From the NCBI GenBank assembly GCA_964600165.1, contig CAZRIP010000129.1:1-9354 (forward strand): DNA of 9,354 bases. Reading direction: 5' to 3'. The stretch's first letter is position 1, and each line of letters begins with the position of its first letter. The position numbers and the translations under genes are program-made. Shown here in pieces: positions 1 to 7,111 of the stretch. The stretch is from CAZRIP01 sp964600165 (GTDB taxonomy: Bacteria; Elusimicrobiota; Elusimicrobia; UBA1565; UBA9628). The notes beneath the pieces are model-generated. The model made no database searches. It was not told the DNA's origin and saw only the letters and a list, made by a program, of their open reading frames with translations.

Positions 1-560
1 GCGGCGCCCCGCGCGACGTCCGTTTCTTGCCCGGGCCCGAGCTTGACCTCGCCGCCGCCCTTCGGCGTCGTGACCGAGACGTGCCCCTCGTCGAAGACGC
101 CGATCCGCGCGGGACTGTCGTCGCCCGCCTGCGACACGCCGAGCTCGGTGCCGCGGACGGCGGCCACGGCCGAGACCGTGGTAAAGCGCATCGCGCGGCC
201 CGCCAGAAGCGTCTTGATCTTGGCGACGATCGCGCCGATGCCGACGTGGAACTCGGTTTGCTCCTGGGCGAGGGAATTCACGAGGAAATCGGTGTTCGGG
301 CTCATCTCGATCACGGTCTCGCCGTCGAGCGTCACCTCGGCGCGGCCGTCGGTGCCCGTGCGCACGAGGTCCCCCTCCTCGACCGGGGCGTCGGCCTCGG
401 CGGCGATGAACTCGCCGTCGGGTTGGCCGTGCAAGTGGACGTAGACCGTGCCCTCGACCGTCGTCAGCCGCGCCTCGCGGTCGTCGGACTCGGGAGGAGA
501 CTGATCCGCGGCGTGCAGAGAGCCCGCGAGCAGCAGCATCAGCGCCAAACCGCGCGTCAC
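1..560 (-). CDS. FecR-domain secreted/periplasmic protein, C-terminus cut off by window edge
   Basis: The gene runs off the window at base 1; 186 complete codons are visible. Translation from the GTG at 560-558 gives a short signal peptide: basic MTRG, hydrophobic LALMLLLAG, and a likely cleavage after SLHAA near residue 18. The mature part reads like a FecR/PF04773 beta-rich domain. It has an opening strand around LTTVEGTVYV (32-41), a GDLVRTG segment (63-69), TLDGETVIEM (77-86) and the hallmark AAVRGTELGV near 133-142. Such domains occur in sigma-factor regulators of the FecR type and, more often when a signal peptide is present, in exported proteins of unknown role. No cytoplasmic anti-sigma region is visible, so I would not call it an iron regulator. 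The next in-frame ATG (codon 8) would leave an unusually short signal peptide, so GTG is preferred. No Shine-Dalgarno precedes it. A promoter lies 7 nt upstream, suggesting a leaderless message. Confidence 0.8.
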   Translation of the reverse strand, partial: MTRGLALMLLLAGSLHAADQSPPESDDREARLTTVEGTVYVHLHGQPDGEFIAAEADAPVEEGDLVRTGTDGRAEVTLDGETVIEMSPNTDFLVNSLAQEQTEFHVGIGAIVAKIKTLLAGRAMRFTTVSAVAAVRGTELGVSQAGDDSPARIGVFDEGHVSVTTPKGGGEVKLGPGQETDVARGA

Positions 561-566
561 AGAATG

Positions 567-595
567 AATATAACGCCGAAAGCGCGATATTTCAA
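567..595 (-). promoter_or_regulatory. Sigma70-type promoter for the FecR-domain gene
   Basis: On the minus strand TTGAAA (595-590) and TATATT (572-567) are separated by exactly 17 bp. The expected start point, about 7 nt past the -10, is base 560, which is the first base of the GTG codon. The message would therefore have little or no 5' leader, in keeping with the missing Shine-Dalgarno. The -35 hexamer lies inside one arm of an inverted repeat (590-633). The call rests on sequence match and spacing only. Confidence 0.6.
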
Positions 596-633
596 CAGGC
601 ATTTCACTTCAGCGCCTGGCACCGCTGTTGAAA
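590..633. repeat. 9-bp inverted repeat between the M23 gene and the FecR-domain promoter
   Basis: TTTCAACAG (590-598) and CTGTTGAAA (625-633) are perfect inverted copies separated by 26 bp. The outer arm begins 1 bp after the M23 stop codon, and the inner arm contains the -35 hexamer of the next gene. Within the same stretch of minus-strand RNA, CAGCG (627-623) can pair with CGCTG (614-610), and CAGGC (619-615) can pair with GCCTG (600-596). Alternative folds are therefore possible. There is no T-run, so it is not a standard intrinsic terminator. It could be a protein-binding operator or a 3'-end structure. Confidence 0.55.
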
Positions 634-634
634 A

Positions 635-1567
635 CTAGCGCTTGCCGATCTTGGTTTGGGGGTTGACCGGCTTGCCGTTCTTGTCGCGGACCTCGAAGTG
701 GAGGTGAGGCCCGGTCGAAAGGCCGGTCGAGCCGACGCGGCCGATCAGCGTGCGGCCGCGCTGGACGAGCTGGCCGGCCTTGACGTAGATCTTCGAGAGG
801 TGGCCGTAGCGCGTGGTCTCGCCGCCCTTGTGGCGGATCTCGATCAACAGGCCGTAGCCTTCGTGCCAGCCGGCGTCGACGACGACGCCGGAGCGGGCCG
901 GGAAGACCGGCGTGCCCCACGGCTTGGCGATGTCGAGGCCGTCGTGCATGCGCGTGCGCTTGAGGATCGGGTGGTAGCGGTTGCCGAAGGTCGAGCTGAT
1001 GCGGCCCCAGCCCCAGCCTTGGAACGGGAAGTGGAACGTGTCAAAGTCGATCTTGCGGTTGGGCAGCAGGAGATGCGCCCCTTTCGGGAACTCGTAGCCG
1101 TTGACGAGAGCGGCACCGGGGAGCTTATTGGTAAGGACGAGCAGCTCCTTGGCCTGCGCGCGACGCTTGGCGTCTCCGCCGTAGAACTTCGCGACGATCT
1201 GCTCCAACGTCTCGCTGTCCTTCTTGACCTCGTAGAGCTGCCCGTCCCTGTTATGGACGACCACTTTGCGGCCCGGGTTGAGGATCAGCAGCTCGTCGTT
1301 GTTGGTCGTCTGCAGGCTCATCGTGTTCGTGTGGTACTCTTTGGCCAGCTGATTGAGCGAGTACTCGCCCTTGCGGACCTTGTGCACCGTGTAAACGAGG
1401 CGATTGAGCCTGTTGAATACGGCGGGATCGGGCTCGTCGGGGCCGGCCGGGGTCAGCACCGAGTAGCGCGCGAAGTCATACGGAATGACCGGCGAGGCGG
1501 GCATCGCCGCGTAAGCCAAAGCGCCCGCGACGCCCAGCGCGAGCGCGAAAAGGCCGAGCTTGCGCAA
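635..1567 (-). CDS. LysM / M23-family zinc metallopeptidase (peptidoglycan endopeptidase or regulator)
   Basis: A 310-residue exported protein. Residues 1-21 form a signal peptide (MRKLG, then a hydrophobic run ending AYA). Two LysM-like cell-wall-binding segments follow, at about 60-105 (HKVRKGEYSLNQLAKEYH..) and 111-170, the second carrying an insertion. The M23 (LytM/Peptidase_M23) domain covers about 185-303. By comparison with LytM, H208 and D212 (MHDGLD) plus H290 are the zinc ligands, and H256 (RYGHLS) and H288 of HLHFEV are the catalytic histidines. All are present, so an active peptide cross-bridge hydrolase is expected. The start is TTG, because the frame has no ATG or GTG between an upstream in-frame stop and this codon, and the next ATG would remove the signal peptide. 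It begins 2 nt after the rho stop, with a G-rich tract upstream, so translation is probably coupled to rho. Confidence 0.9.
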   Translation of the reverse strand: MRKLGLFALALGVAGALAYAAMPASPVIPYDFARYSVLTPAGPDEPDPAVFNRLNRLVYTVHKVRKGEYSLNQLAKEYHTNTMSLQTTNNDELLILNPGRKVVVHNRDGQLYEVKKDSETLEQIVAKFYGGDAKRRAQAKELLVLTNKLPGAALVNGYEFPKGAHLLLPNRKIDFDTFHFPFQGWGWGRISSTFGNRYHPILKRTRMHDGLDIAKPWGTPVFPARSGVVVDAGWHEGYGLLIEIRHKGGETTRYGHLSKIYVKAGQLVQRGRTLIGRVGSTGLSTGPHLHFEVRDKNGKPVNPQTKIGKR

Positions 1568-1569
1568 GC

Positions 1570-2979
1570 TTACGCCCCCGCCATCGCCGACAGCTCCATC
1601 GATTTAAGAAAGTCCTTGTTGGACTTCGTCGCCAGAAGCTTGTCGCGCATGAGATCCATCGATTCCACCGAGCCGAGCGGGGCCAGGACCTTTCTCAAGA
1701 TCCACATCTTATTGATCTCGTCTTCCGAGAGCAAGAGCTCTTCCTTGCGCGTGCCCGAGCGGTTGATTTCGATCGCCGGGAACATGCGGCGGTCGGCGAG
1801 CTTGCGATCGAGGTAGACCTCGCTGTTTCCGGTGCCCTTGAACTCCTCGAAGATGACCTCGTCCATGCGGCTGCCGGTGTCGACGAGGGCGGTGCCGAGG
1901 ATCGTCAGCGAGCCGCCTTCTTCGATGTTGCGCGCGGCTCCCAGGAATCGCTTGGGCCGCTGCAAGGACGTCGCCTCGAGGCCTCCCGAAAGGACGCGGC
2001 CCGACGACGGCGTGCACGTGTTGTACGCGCGCGCCAGGCGCGTGATCGAGTCGAGCAGGATGATGACGTCCTTGCCCATCTCGACTTGGCGCTTGGCCTT
2101 CTCCAAGACCATGTCGGCGACCTGCACGTGGCGCTCGGCCGGCTCGTCGAAAGTCGAGGCGATGACCTCGCCCTTGATCGAGCGCTGCATGTCGGTGACC
2201 TCTTCCGGGCGCTCGTCGATCAAGAGCACCATGATGACGGTCCCGGGATGGTTCTTCGCGATGGCGTTGGCGATCTTCTGGAGGATCACGGTCTTGCCGG
2301 TCTTGGGCGCGGCGACGATCAAGCCGCGCTGGCCCAAGCCGATCGGGCAGATGAGATCCATCAGGCGCGTCGTGATCTCCGTGCGGTCGGTCTCCAGGAT
2401 ATAGCGCTTCTCGGGATGCAGCGCCGTCAGGTTGTCGAAGAACGGCCGGTCCTTCAATTGCTCCGCCTCGAGCCCGTTGACCTTCTTGACCTGGAGCAGC
2501 GCGAAGAAGCGCTCGCCTTCCTTCGGCGGGCGCACGAAGCCCGCGACGAGGTCCCCTTTGCGCAGCCCGAACTTCTTGATCTGGGACGGCGAGATGTAGA
2601 TGTCGTCCGGGCCGGAGAGATAGCTGTACTCCTGCGAGCGCAGGAAGCCGAAGCCGTCCGGAAGGACCTCGAGCACGCCCTCGTCGTAGATCATCCCGCT
2701 CGCCTTGAGCTGCCCCTCGACGATCTTGGCGATGAGCTCCTGCTTGCGCAGGCCGGAGACGCCCTCGAGCTTGAGCTCGTCGGCGATCTTATTGAGCTCG
2801 GCGATCGTCATCTTCGAGAGCTGCGTCACGTCCAGCTGCTTTACAGGCTGCTGCTGCGGCGGCGGCGCGCCGTTGCCGTTGGCGGGCTTGGGCGCGGGCG
2901 CGGCCGGCTGGCTCGGCTGAGGAGGCGGAGTCAGGGCGGGCGCGGCGGTCTCTTGGTGCGGCGTCTCGGGTGTCTTCAT
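1570..2979 (-). CDS. rho: Transcription termination factor Rho
   Basis: A 469-residue homohexameric RNA-dependent ATPase/helicase that releases RNA polymerase. Residues 1-49 are a Pro/Gln/Ala-rich disordered extension absent from E. coli Rho (419 aa). The Rho N-terminal helical domain follows (about 51-90). The cold-shock-like primary RNA-binding domain comes next, with DGFGFLRS at 108-115; F110 and F112 match E. coli F62 and F64. The ATPase core has Walker A AAPKTGKT (223-230), LLIDERPEEVTDMQR (252-266), Walker B VIILLD (305-310) followed by SITR, the Q-loop SGGLEAT (331-337), and the secondary-site region FKGTGNSE near 380-387. Nothing essential is missing. The start is the ATG that overlaps the coaE stop as ATGA, with GAGGAG (2992-2987) placed 7 nt upstream. 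There is no independent leader, so Rho autoregulation by a long 5' UTR, as in E. coli, is not evident here. Confidence 0.98.
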   Translation of the reverse strand: MKTPETPHQETAAPALTPPPQPSQPAAPAPKPANGNGAPPPQQQPVKQLDVTQLSKMTIAELNKIADELKLEGVSGLRKQELIAKIVEGQLKASGMIYDEGVLEVLPDGFGFLRSQEYSYLSGPDDIYISPSQIKKFGLRKGDLVAGFVRPPKEGERFFALLQVKKVNGLEAEQLKDRPFFDNLTALHPEKRYILETDRTEITTRLMDLICPIGLGQRGLIVAAPKTGKTVILQKIANAIAKNHPGTVIMVLLIDERPEEVTDMQRSIKGEVIASTFDEPAERHVQVADMVLEKAKRQVEMGKDVIILLDSITRLARAYNTCTPSSGRVLSGGLEATSLQRPKRFLGAARNIEEGGSLTILGTALVDTGSRMDEVIFEEFKGTGNSEVYLDRKLADRRMFPAIEINRSGTRKEELLLSEDEINKMWILRKVLAPLGSVESMDLMRDKLLATKSNKDFLKSMELSAMAGA

Positions 2980-3560
2980 GCGACGGCTCCTCGCTGCAGC
3001 AAGCGCAGCGCTCGGTGGTATGAGGCGATCTTGCGGACGAAATCTTTCGGGCTTCCGGCGTTCTCGATGACGACGTCGGCGCGCGCGGCGCGCGCGGCGT
3101 CGGTCAGCTGCGCGGCCATGCGCCGCTTGGCGTCGGCGGCGGAGATGCCGCCCCGCTTGGCGACGCGGGAAAGGCGCAGGACCGGCGGCGCCGCGATCGC
3201 GACGGTCACGTCGAAATCCTTCTCCCGGCGCGCCTCGAAGAGCAGGGGCACGTCGGCGACGAACACGCCGCGGGCCCGGCGCGCGCGCCGCGCGAGCTCG
3301 GCCAGCACGAGGCCGTGCGTCGCGCGCTCGAGGCGCCGACGCGCCGCGGCGTCGCGGAACACGCGCGCGGCGATCGCCGCGCGGTCCGCGGTGCCGAAAA
3401 GAGCGAGAAGCCGGCGATGCGCGGGCCCCCCCGGGCGCGCTTGACGCCGGGCGATGTCGTCGGAGGAGGCGGTCTCGCAGCCCAGGCGCGCGAACGCCGA
3501 GAGGGCCAAGCTCTTGCCCGCCCCGATGCCGCCCGTAAGCGCCACTCTCAAAGCTTTCAT
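2976..3560 (-). CDS. coaE: Dephospho-CoA kinase
   Basis: A 194-residue cytoplasmic kinase catalysing the last step of coenzyme A synthesis: ATP-dependent phosphorylation of the ribose 3'-OH of dephospho-CoA. The family P-loop is at 9-17 (TGGIGAGKS). The acidic pair D34-D35 followed by IARR matches the substrate-binding D.D.IAR motif. DVPLLFE (103-109) is the characteristic core strand, and ADVVIENAG (161-169) is the C-terminal nucleotide-site motif. The lid region around R129-Q151 has the usual R..RG.S..DA..R...Q pattern. One oddity is that the usual HP dipeptide after the P-loop half reads HG (82-83). The protein is strongly enriched in Ala and Arg. The ATG lies 2 nt after the rhomboid stop, and the stop overlaps the rho start, so it sits inside the operon. 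A longer same-frame reading runs upstream, but there it would overlap the rhomboid gene. Confidence 0.93.
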   Translation of the reverse strand: MKALRVALTGGIGAGKSLALSAFARLGCETASSDDIARRQARPGGPAHRRLLALFGTADRAAIAARVFRDAAARRRLERATHGLVLAELARRARRARGVFVADVPLLFEARREKDFDVTVAIAAPPVLRLSRVAKRGGISAADAKRRMAAQLTDAARAARADVVIENAGSPKDFVRKIASYHRALRLLQRGAVA

Positions 3561-3562
3561 GA

Positions 3563-4408
3563 TCAATGCTTCGTCTTGTCGGAGTAGCGGCGCATGACCG
3601 CGCGCTCCTCCTCCGTCAACGAGTCCAGCCCGCTGACCAAGATCTTGTCGAGGATCCGGTCGACTTCCTCCATCGCGGCCTGCGGATCGGCCGACTCCGC
3701 CGCGGCCGCCGCCGTCGCCGCGCGGCGCCGCGGCTTGCGCGGGGACTCGATCTTGAGCGACTCGCCGAACCATTGCCGCCACAAGCCGAGGGCTTTGACC
3801 TTGAAGATCCACCACCAGCGGATGTAGACGTAACCCGTCACCATGCCGCCCAAATGAGCGAAGCGCGCCACGCCCGGCGTCGCGCCCGTCGTGCCGGCGA
3901 AGAACTCGATGAGGCCGAAGAGGATCGCCATGTGCGCGGCCTTGACGGGGATCAGGAAATAGAGGTACACGACGGCGTCCGGGTAGAGCATCGCGAAGGC
4001 GACCAGGAGGCCGTAAACGGGCCCCGAGGCCCCGATGACCGGCACCATCGAATGAGGGGCGAGCGCCACGGAGGCCGCCGCGGCGCCGAGCCCGCAGATC
4101 AAGAAGAACTTCAGGAACTCGCGCTCGCCCCACTGGGACTCGACGGGCATGCCGAACATCCAGAGCGCGAAGAGGTTGAACAAAAGATGCATCAGCCCGC
4201 CGTGGATGAACAAGTACGTCACGGGCTGCCAGACCCAGCGGTCGCGGACCACGTGGAGCGGCACGAGGCCGAAAAGATCGAAGAAGCTGCGCTCGCCCAC
4301 GATCATCGAGAGCAGGAAGACGACGGTGTTGACGACGATCAGGGCGCGGATCGCCGGAGGCATCCGGCTGAAGTTGATCGGCTCGTGCGAGAACGCGCGC
4401 GGGCTCAA
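3563..4408 (-). CDS. Rhomboid-family intramembrane serine protease with C-terminal cytosolic tail
   Basis: An integral membrane protease of 281 residues in the chosen frame. About six transmembrane helices lie between residues 19 and 200. The catalytic dyad is S128 in GASGPVYG and H185 in ARFAHLGG. H74 and N78 in HLLFN correspond to the oxyanion-side His/Asn of GlpG, so it should be active. After the last helix comes a basic stretch (PRKPRRRA, 223-230), an Ala-rich linker, and a conserved-looking tail VDRILDKI..GLDSLTEEER (249-269). This tail resembles the short C-terminal module (DUF6576-like) found in other bacterial rhomboids. Two starts are possible. TTG at 4408 overlaps the polA stop (TTGA) and has GGAG (4420-4417) 8 nt upstream. 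ATG at 4363 gives 266 aa but has no visible ribosome site. I prefer TTG. Substrate unknown. Confidence 0.9.
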   Translation of the reverse strand: MSPRAFSHEPINFSRMPPAIRALIVVNTVVFLLSMIVGERSFFDLFGLVPLHVVRDRWVWQPVTYLFIHGGLMHLLFNLFALWMFGMPVESQWGEREFLKFFLICGLGAAAASVALAPHSMVPVIGASGPVYGLLVAFAMLYPDAVVYLYFLIPVKAAHMAILFGLIEFFAGTTGATPGVARFAHLGGMVTGYVYIRWWWIFKVKALGLWRQWFGESLKIESPRKPRRRAATAAAAAESADPQAAMEEVDRILDKILVSGLDSLTEEERAVMRRYSDKTKH

Positions 4409-7044
4409 GCGACTTTCTCCATGTCCTGCCAGTTCTTGCCGACCTTCACGTCGACGACGAGCGGCACCGAGAAATGCACGGCGGTCTCCATCTGCTCCTT
4501 GACCCACGCCGAGAACTTCGAGACCTCGGCCTTGGGGACCTCGAACAGCAGCTCGTCGTGGATCTGAAGCAGCATGCGCGCCTTGAACTTGCCGGCGGCC
4601 AAGCCCCGGTGGACCTTCAGCATGGCGAGCTTGACGACGTCGGCCGAGCCGCCTTGGATCGGCGTGTTTCCCGCCGCGCGCTCGCCGAACTGCCGCAGCG
4701 CGGTGTTCTTGGCCGCGAGCTCGGGAAGGAAGCGCACGCGACCGAGGAACGTCCGCGCGCAGCCTTCGGCCTTGGCCTGCGCGAGGTTCTGCTCGATCCA
4801 GCGCTTGATGCCGGGATACTTCTCGAAATAGGCGTGTATGATGGCGGCCGCTTCCTTGTTCGGGATGCCGAGCGCGTTCGACAGGCCGAACGCGGTCTGG
4901 CCGTAGACGATGCCGAAGTTGACGGCCTTGGCGCGCCGCCGCATCTCCTTGTCCACGCGGTCCGGCGTCACGTGAAAGACCTCGGAGGCCGTCCTGGTGT
5001 GAATATCTTCGTTGCGGCTGAAAGAGTCTCTTAGAACCGGGTCTCCCGACACGTGCGCGAGCACGCGCAGGTCGATCTGCGAATAGTCGGCCGCGACGAG
5101 CTCCATGCCCTTGGCGGGGATGAAGGCGCGGCGGATGCGCTGCCCGGCGGCCGAGCGGATCGGGATGTTCTGCAGATTGGGATCGACGCTCGACAGGCGC
5201 CCGGTCTCGCTGCCCGTCTGCTCGAAACGCGTGTGGACCCGCCCGTCGTCGCGATGCAGCTTGTCGAGAAGGGCGTCGACGTAGGTGCTCTTGAGCTTGT
5301 TGATCTCGCGGAAGTCGAGGATCTTGGCGGGCAGCGGGTGCTGGGCCGACAGCGCGCGCAGGGACTCCTCGTCCGTCGAGCGGCCGCCCTTGGCGGTCTT
5401 ATGCAGCACGGGCAAACCGAGCTTGTCGTAGAGCAATTCGCCGAGCTGCTTGGGCGAGTTGACGTTGAGCGGCGCGCCGGCGATGCCGTCGATCTCCTTT
5501 TGAAGCGAGTGGAGGTCGGCCTCGAACTCGACCGACAGCTTCCTCAAATAGGGGGCGTCGATCGAGACGCCGAGGCGCTCCATGTCGCGCAGCACCTCGA
5601 TCAACGGCATCTCGACGTCGAGGAAGAGCGAGGTCACGCCGGCCGAGTGCAGCCGCGCGTCGAGGTCCTCGCGGCCGAGCGCGGCCCTGGCGCGCCACAG
5701 CAGCGCCGTCTTCCAGTCCTCGCTCGCCGCTTCGTCGTCGAGCTTAGGGCGGACCGGACTCAGGCAGTAGTTGGCGAGCAGCACGTCGTATAGGGGTTCC
5801 GAAAGTTCCAGGCCGAGCGTCTCCAGCGCGTGCTCCGCCTCCTTGAGGTTGTAGCCGACCTTGAGCGCCTTGCCCGTCAAGATCGGCTCGGCTTCCTTGG
5901 CCGTGGCGACGGCGACGCGGCCGTCCTCGAGGCCGAGCGCGACGTAAGCCTTCGCGTTGTCGGTCAGCGCGCCCGCGCTCTTGAGCGCGGCGACGACGAC
6001 GGCCTCGGCTTTGGCCAGGTCCTTGGAGAGCACGGAGAACGCGACTTCTTTCTGGGTGAGCTGCACGCGAGGCTTTTCAAGCACCGCGGTGCCGCTGCCG
6101 GCTGCCGCCGGAAAACTTGCGCCCGCGCCTGCCGGCGCGGGCGCCGGCATGGCGAGGGAGCTCGTGGGCTGGACGATGGACTCTCCCGTCATTTCCTTCA
6201 GAAGGGAGCCGAACTCGAGCTCGGTGAACTTGTCGCGCAGCTTGGACGGATCGGGCTTGGGCAGCCCGCAGTCCTTCGGCCCGATGTCGAGCGGCACGTC
6301 GTCGACCAGGCGGATCAGCGAGCGCCAGGTCTCGATGTTCGCGGCGGCCTCCGTCAGAGCCTTGGCCGCGCCGGGCTTGATCTCGGGATCGCCCGCCTTG
6401 GCGGCCTTGATGGCCTTATCCAGGGTGCCGTACGACTTCAACAGCTTGACGGCGCCGACCGGGCCGACGCCCTTGACGCCCGGGACGTTGTCCGAGGCGT
6501 CCCCGACGATCGTCAGGTAATCGATGATCTGCTCCGGGCTCACGCCGAACTTCTCCTCGATCTTCGGCGGGTCGAAGAAGACGGAGTTCGTGAAGTCGCG
6601 CATGACGCGGATGCCCGGCGAGACGAGCTGGAGAGCGTCCTTGTCGCCGGTGATCAGCACGGCCTCGTAGCCGGCCTTCACCGCCTGGCGCGCGAGGGTG
6701 GCCATGACGTCGTCGGCCTCGAATCCCGCCTTGTCCGCGCAGACGAAGCCCATGGCCTCGACCATCGAGTCCGCGCGATCGAGCTGCTTGATCAGGTCTT
6801 GGTCGATCTCCTTGCGCGTGGCCTTGTAGTCGGCGTACGCCTTGTGGCGGAACGTGGGCTCGGGCCGGTCGAAGCAGACGGCGACGGCGTCCGGCTTCTC
6901 GCGCTTGACGAGCTGGAGCAGCGTGCGCGCGAAGCCGTAAAGCGCCCCCACCGGCTCGCCCTTCGAGTTGTTGAGCGGCGGGAGAGCGTGATACGCTCGA
7001 TGGAGATAGGCGTGTGCGTCGACGAGGTAGAGACGAGGCTTCAT
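4405..7044 (-). CDS. polA: DNA polymerase I (5' nuclease + polymerase; proofreading domain degenerate)
   Basis: An 879-residue repair and Okazaki-fragment-processing polymerase. The 5'-3' nuclease covers about 1-290, with metal-binding acids visible at D9 (VDAH), D111/D112 (EADD), D134/D136 (TGDKD) and D182/D185 (GDASDN), plus a helix-hairpin-helix VKGVGPVGAVKLL (190-202). An Ala/Pro/Gly linker (about 296-325) leads into a 3'-5' exonuclease-like region (about 332-470). Its catalytic acids are gone: the DTET-type motif is replaced by VALGLEDG (368-375), and NLKYD reads NLKEA (399-403). Polymerase motif A is DYSQIDLR (653-660), motif B is RRRAKAVNFGIVYG (702-715, with K706, F710, Y714), and motif C is QIHDELLF (827-834). 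It should therefore polymerise without proofreading, like Bacillus or Thermus Pol I. The start is ATG after a 67-bp gap from trxA; no Shine-Dalgarno is visible, but the N-terminus matches the family. Confidence 0.97.
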   Translation of the reverse strand: MKPRLYLVDAHAYLHRAYHALPPLNNSKGEPVGALYGFARTLLQLVKREKPDAVAVCFDRPEPTFRHKAYADYKATRKEIDQDLIKQLDRADSMVEAMGFVCADKAGFEADDVMATLARQAVKAGYEAVLITGDKDALQLVSPGIRVMRDFTNSVFFDPPKIEEKFGVSPEQIIDYLTIVGDASDNVPGVKGVGPVGAVKLLKSYGTLDKAIKAAKAGDPEIKPGAAKALTEAAANIETWRSLIRLVDDVPLDIGPKDCGLPKPDPSKLRDKFTELEFGSLLKEMTGESIVQPTSSLAMPAPAPAGAGASFPAAAGSGTAVLEKPRVQLTQKEVAFSVLSKDLAKAEAVVVAALKSAGALTDNAKAYVALGLEDGRVAVATAKEAEPILTGKALKVGYNLKEAEHALETLGLELSEPLYDVLLANYCLSPVRPKLDDEAASEDWKTALLWRARAALGREDLDARLHSAGVTSLFLDVEMPLIEVLRDMERLGVSIDAPYLRKLSVEFEADLHSLQKEIDGIAGAPLNVNSPKQLGELLYDKLGLPVLHKTAKGGRSTDEESLRALSAQHPLPAKILDFREINKLKSTYVDALLDKLHRDDGRVHTRFEQTGSETGRLSSVDPNLQNIPIRSAAGQRIRRAFIPAKGMELVAADYSQIDLRVLAHVSGDPVLRDSFSRNEDIHTRTASEVFHVTPDRVDKEMRRRAKAVNFGIVYGQTAFGLSNALGIPNKEAAAIIHAYFEKYPGIKRWIEQNLAQAKAEGCARTFLGRVRFLPELAAKNTALRQFGERAAGNTPIQGGSADVVKLAMLKVHRGLAAGKFKARMLLQIHDELLFEVPKAEVSKFSAWVKEQMETAVHFSVPLVVDVKVGKNWQDMEKVA

Positions 7045-7111
7045 GGAATTACGGCGGACGGCACCCGGAACAGGCGGCGTTTACGGCGTCACGAAAAGCG
7101 GATTCGGGCTT

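Noticed and set aside
27..638. Long plus-strand open frames opposite the FecR-domain gene
   Set aside because: They are antisense shadows in GC-rich DNA. The minus strand encodes a coherent signal peptide and FecR domain, while the plus-strand readings are low-complexity (Arg/Ala/Val/Asp) with no family similarity.
2086..3444. 452-codon plus-strand open frame across rho and coaE
   Set aside because: It is antisense to two unmistakable enzymes; composition is that of a mirror frame, and no ribosome site or domain is visible.
7045..7111. Terminator or second promoter between trxA and polA
   Set aside because: No stem followed by a T-run and no hexamer pair with proper spacing; only a repeated CGCCGTAA was found, which is not enough to name.
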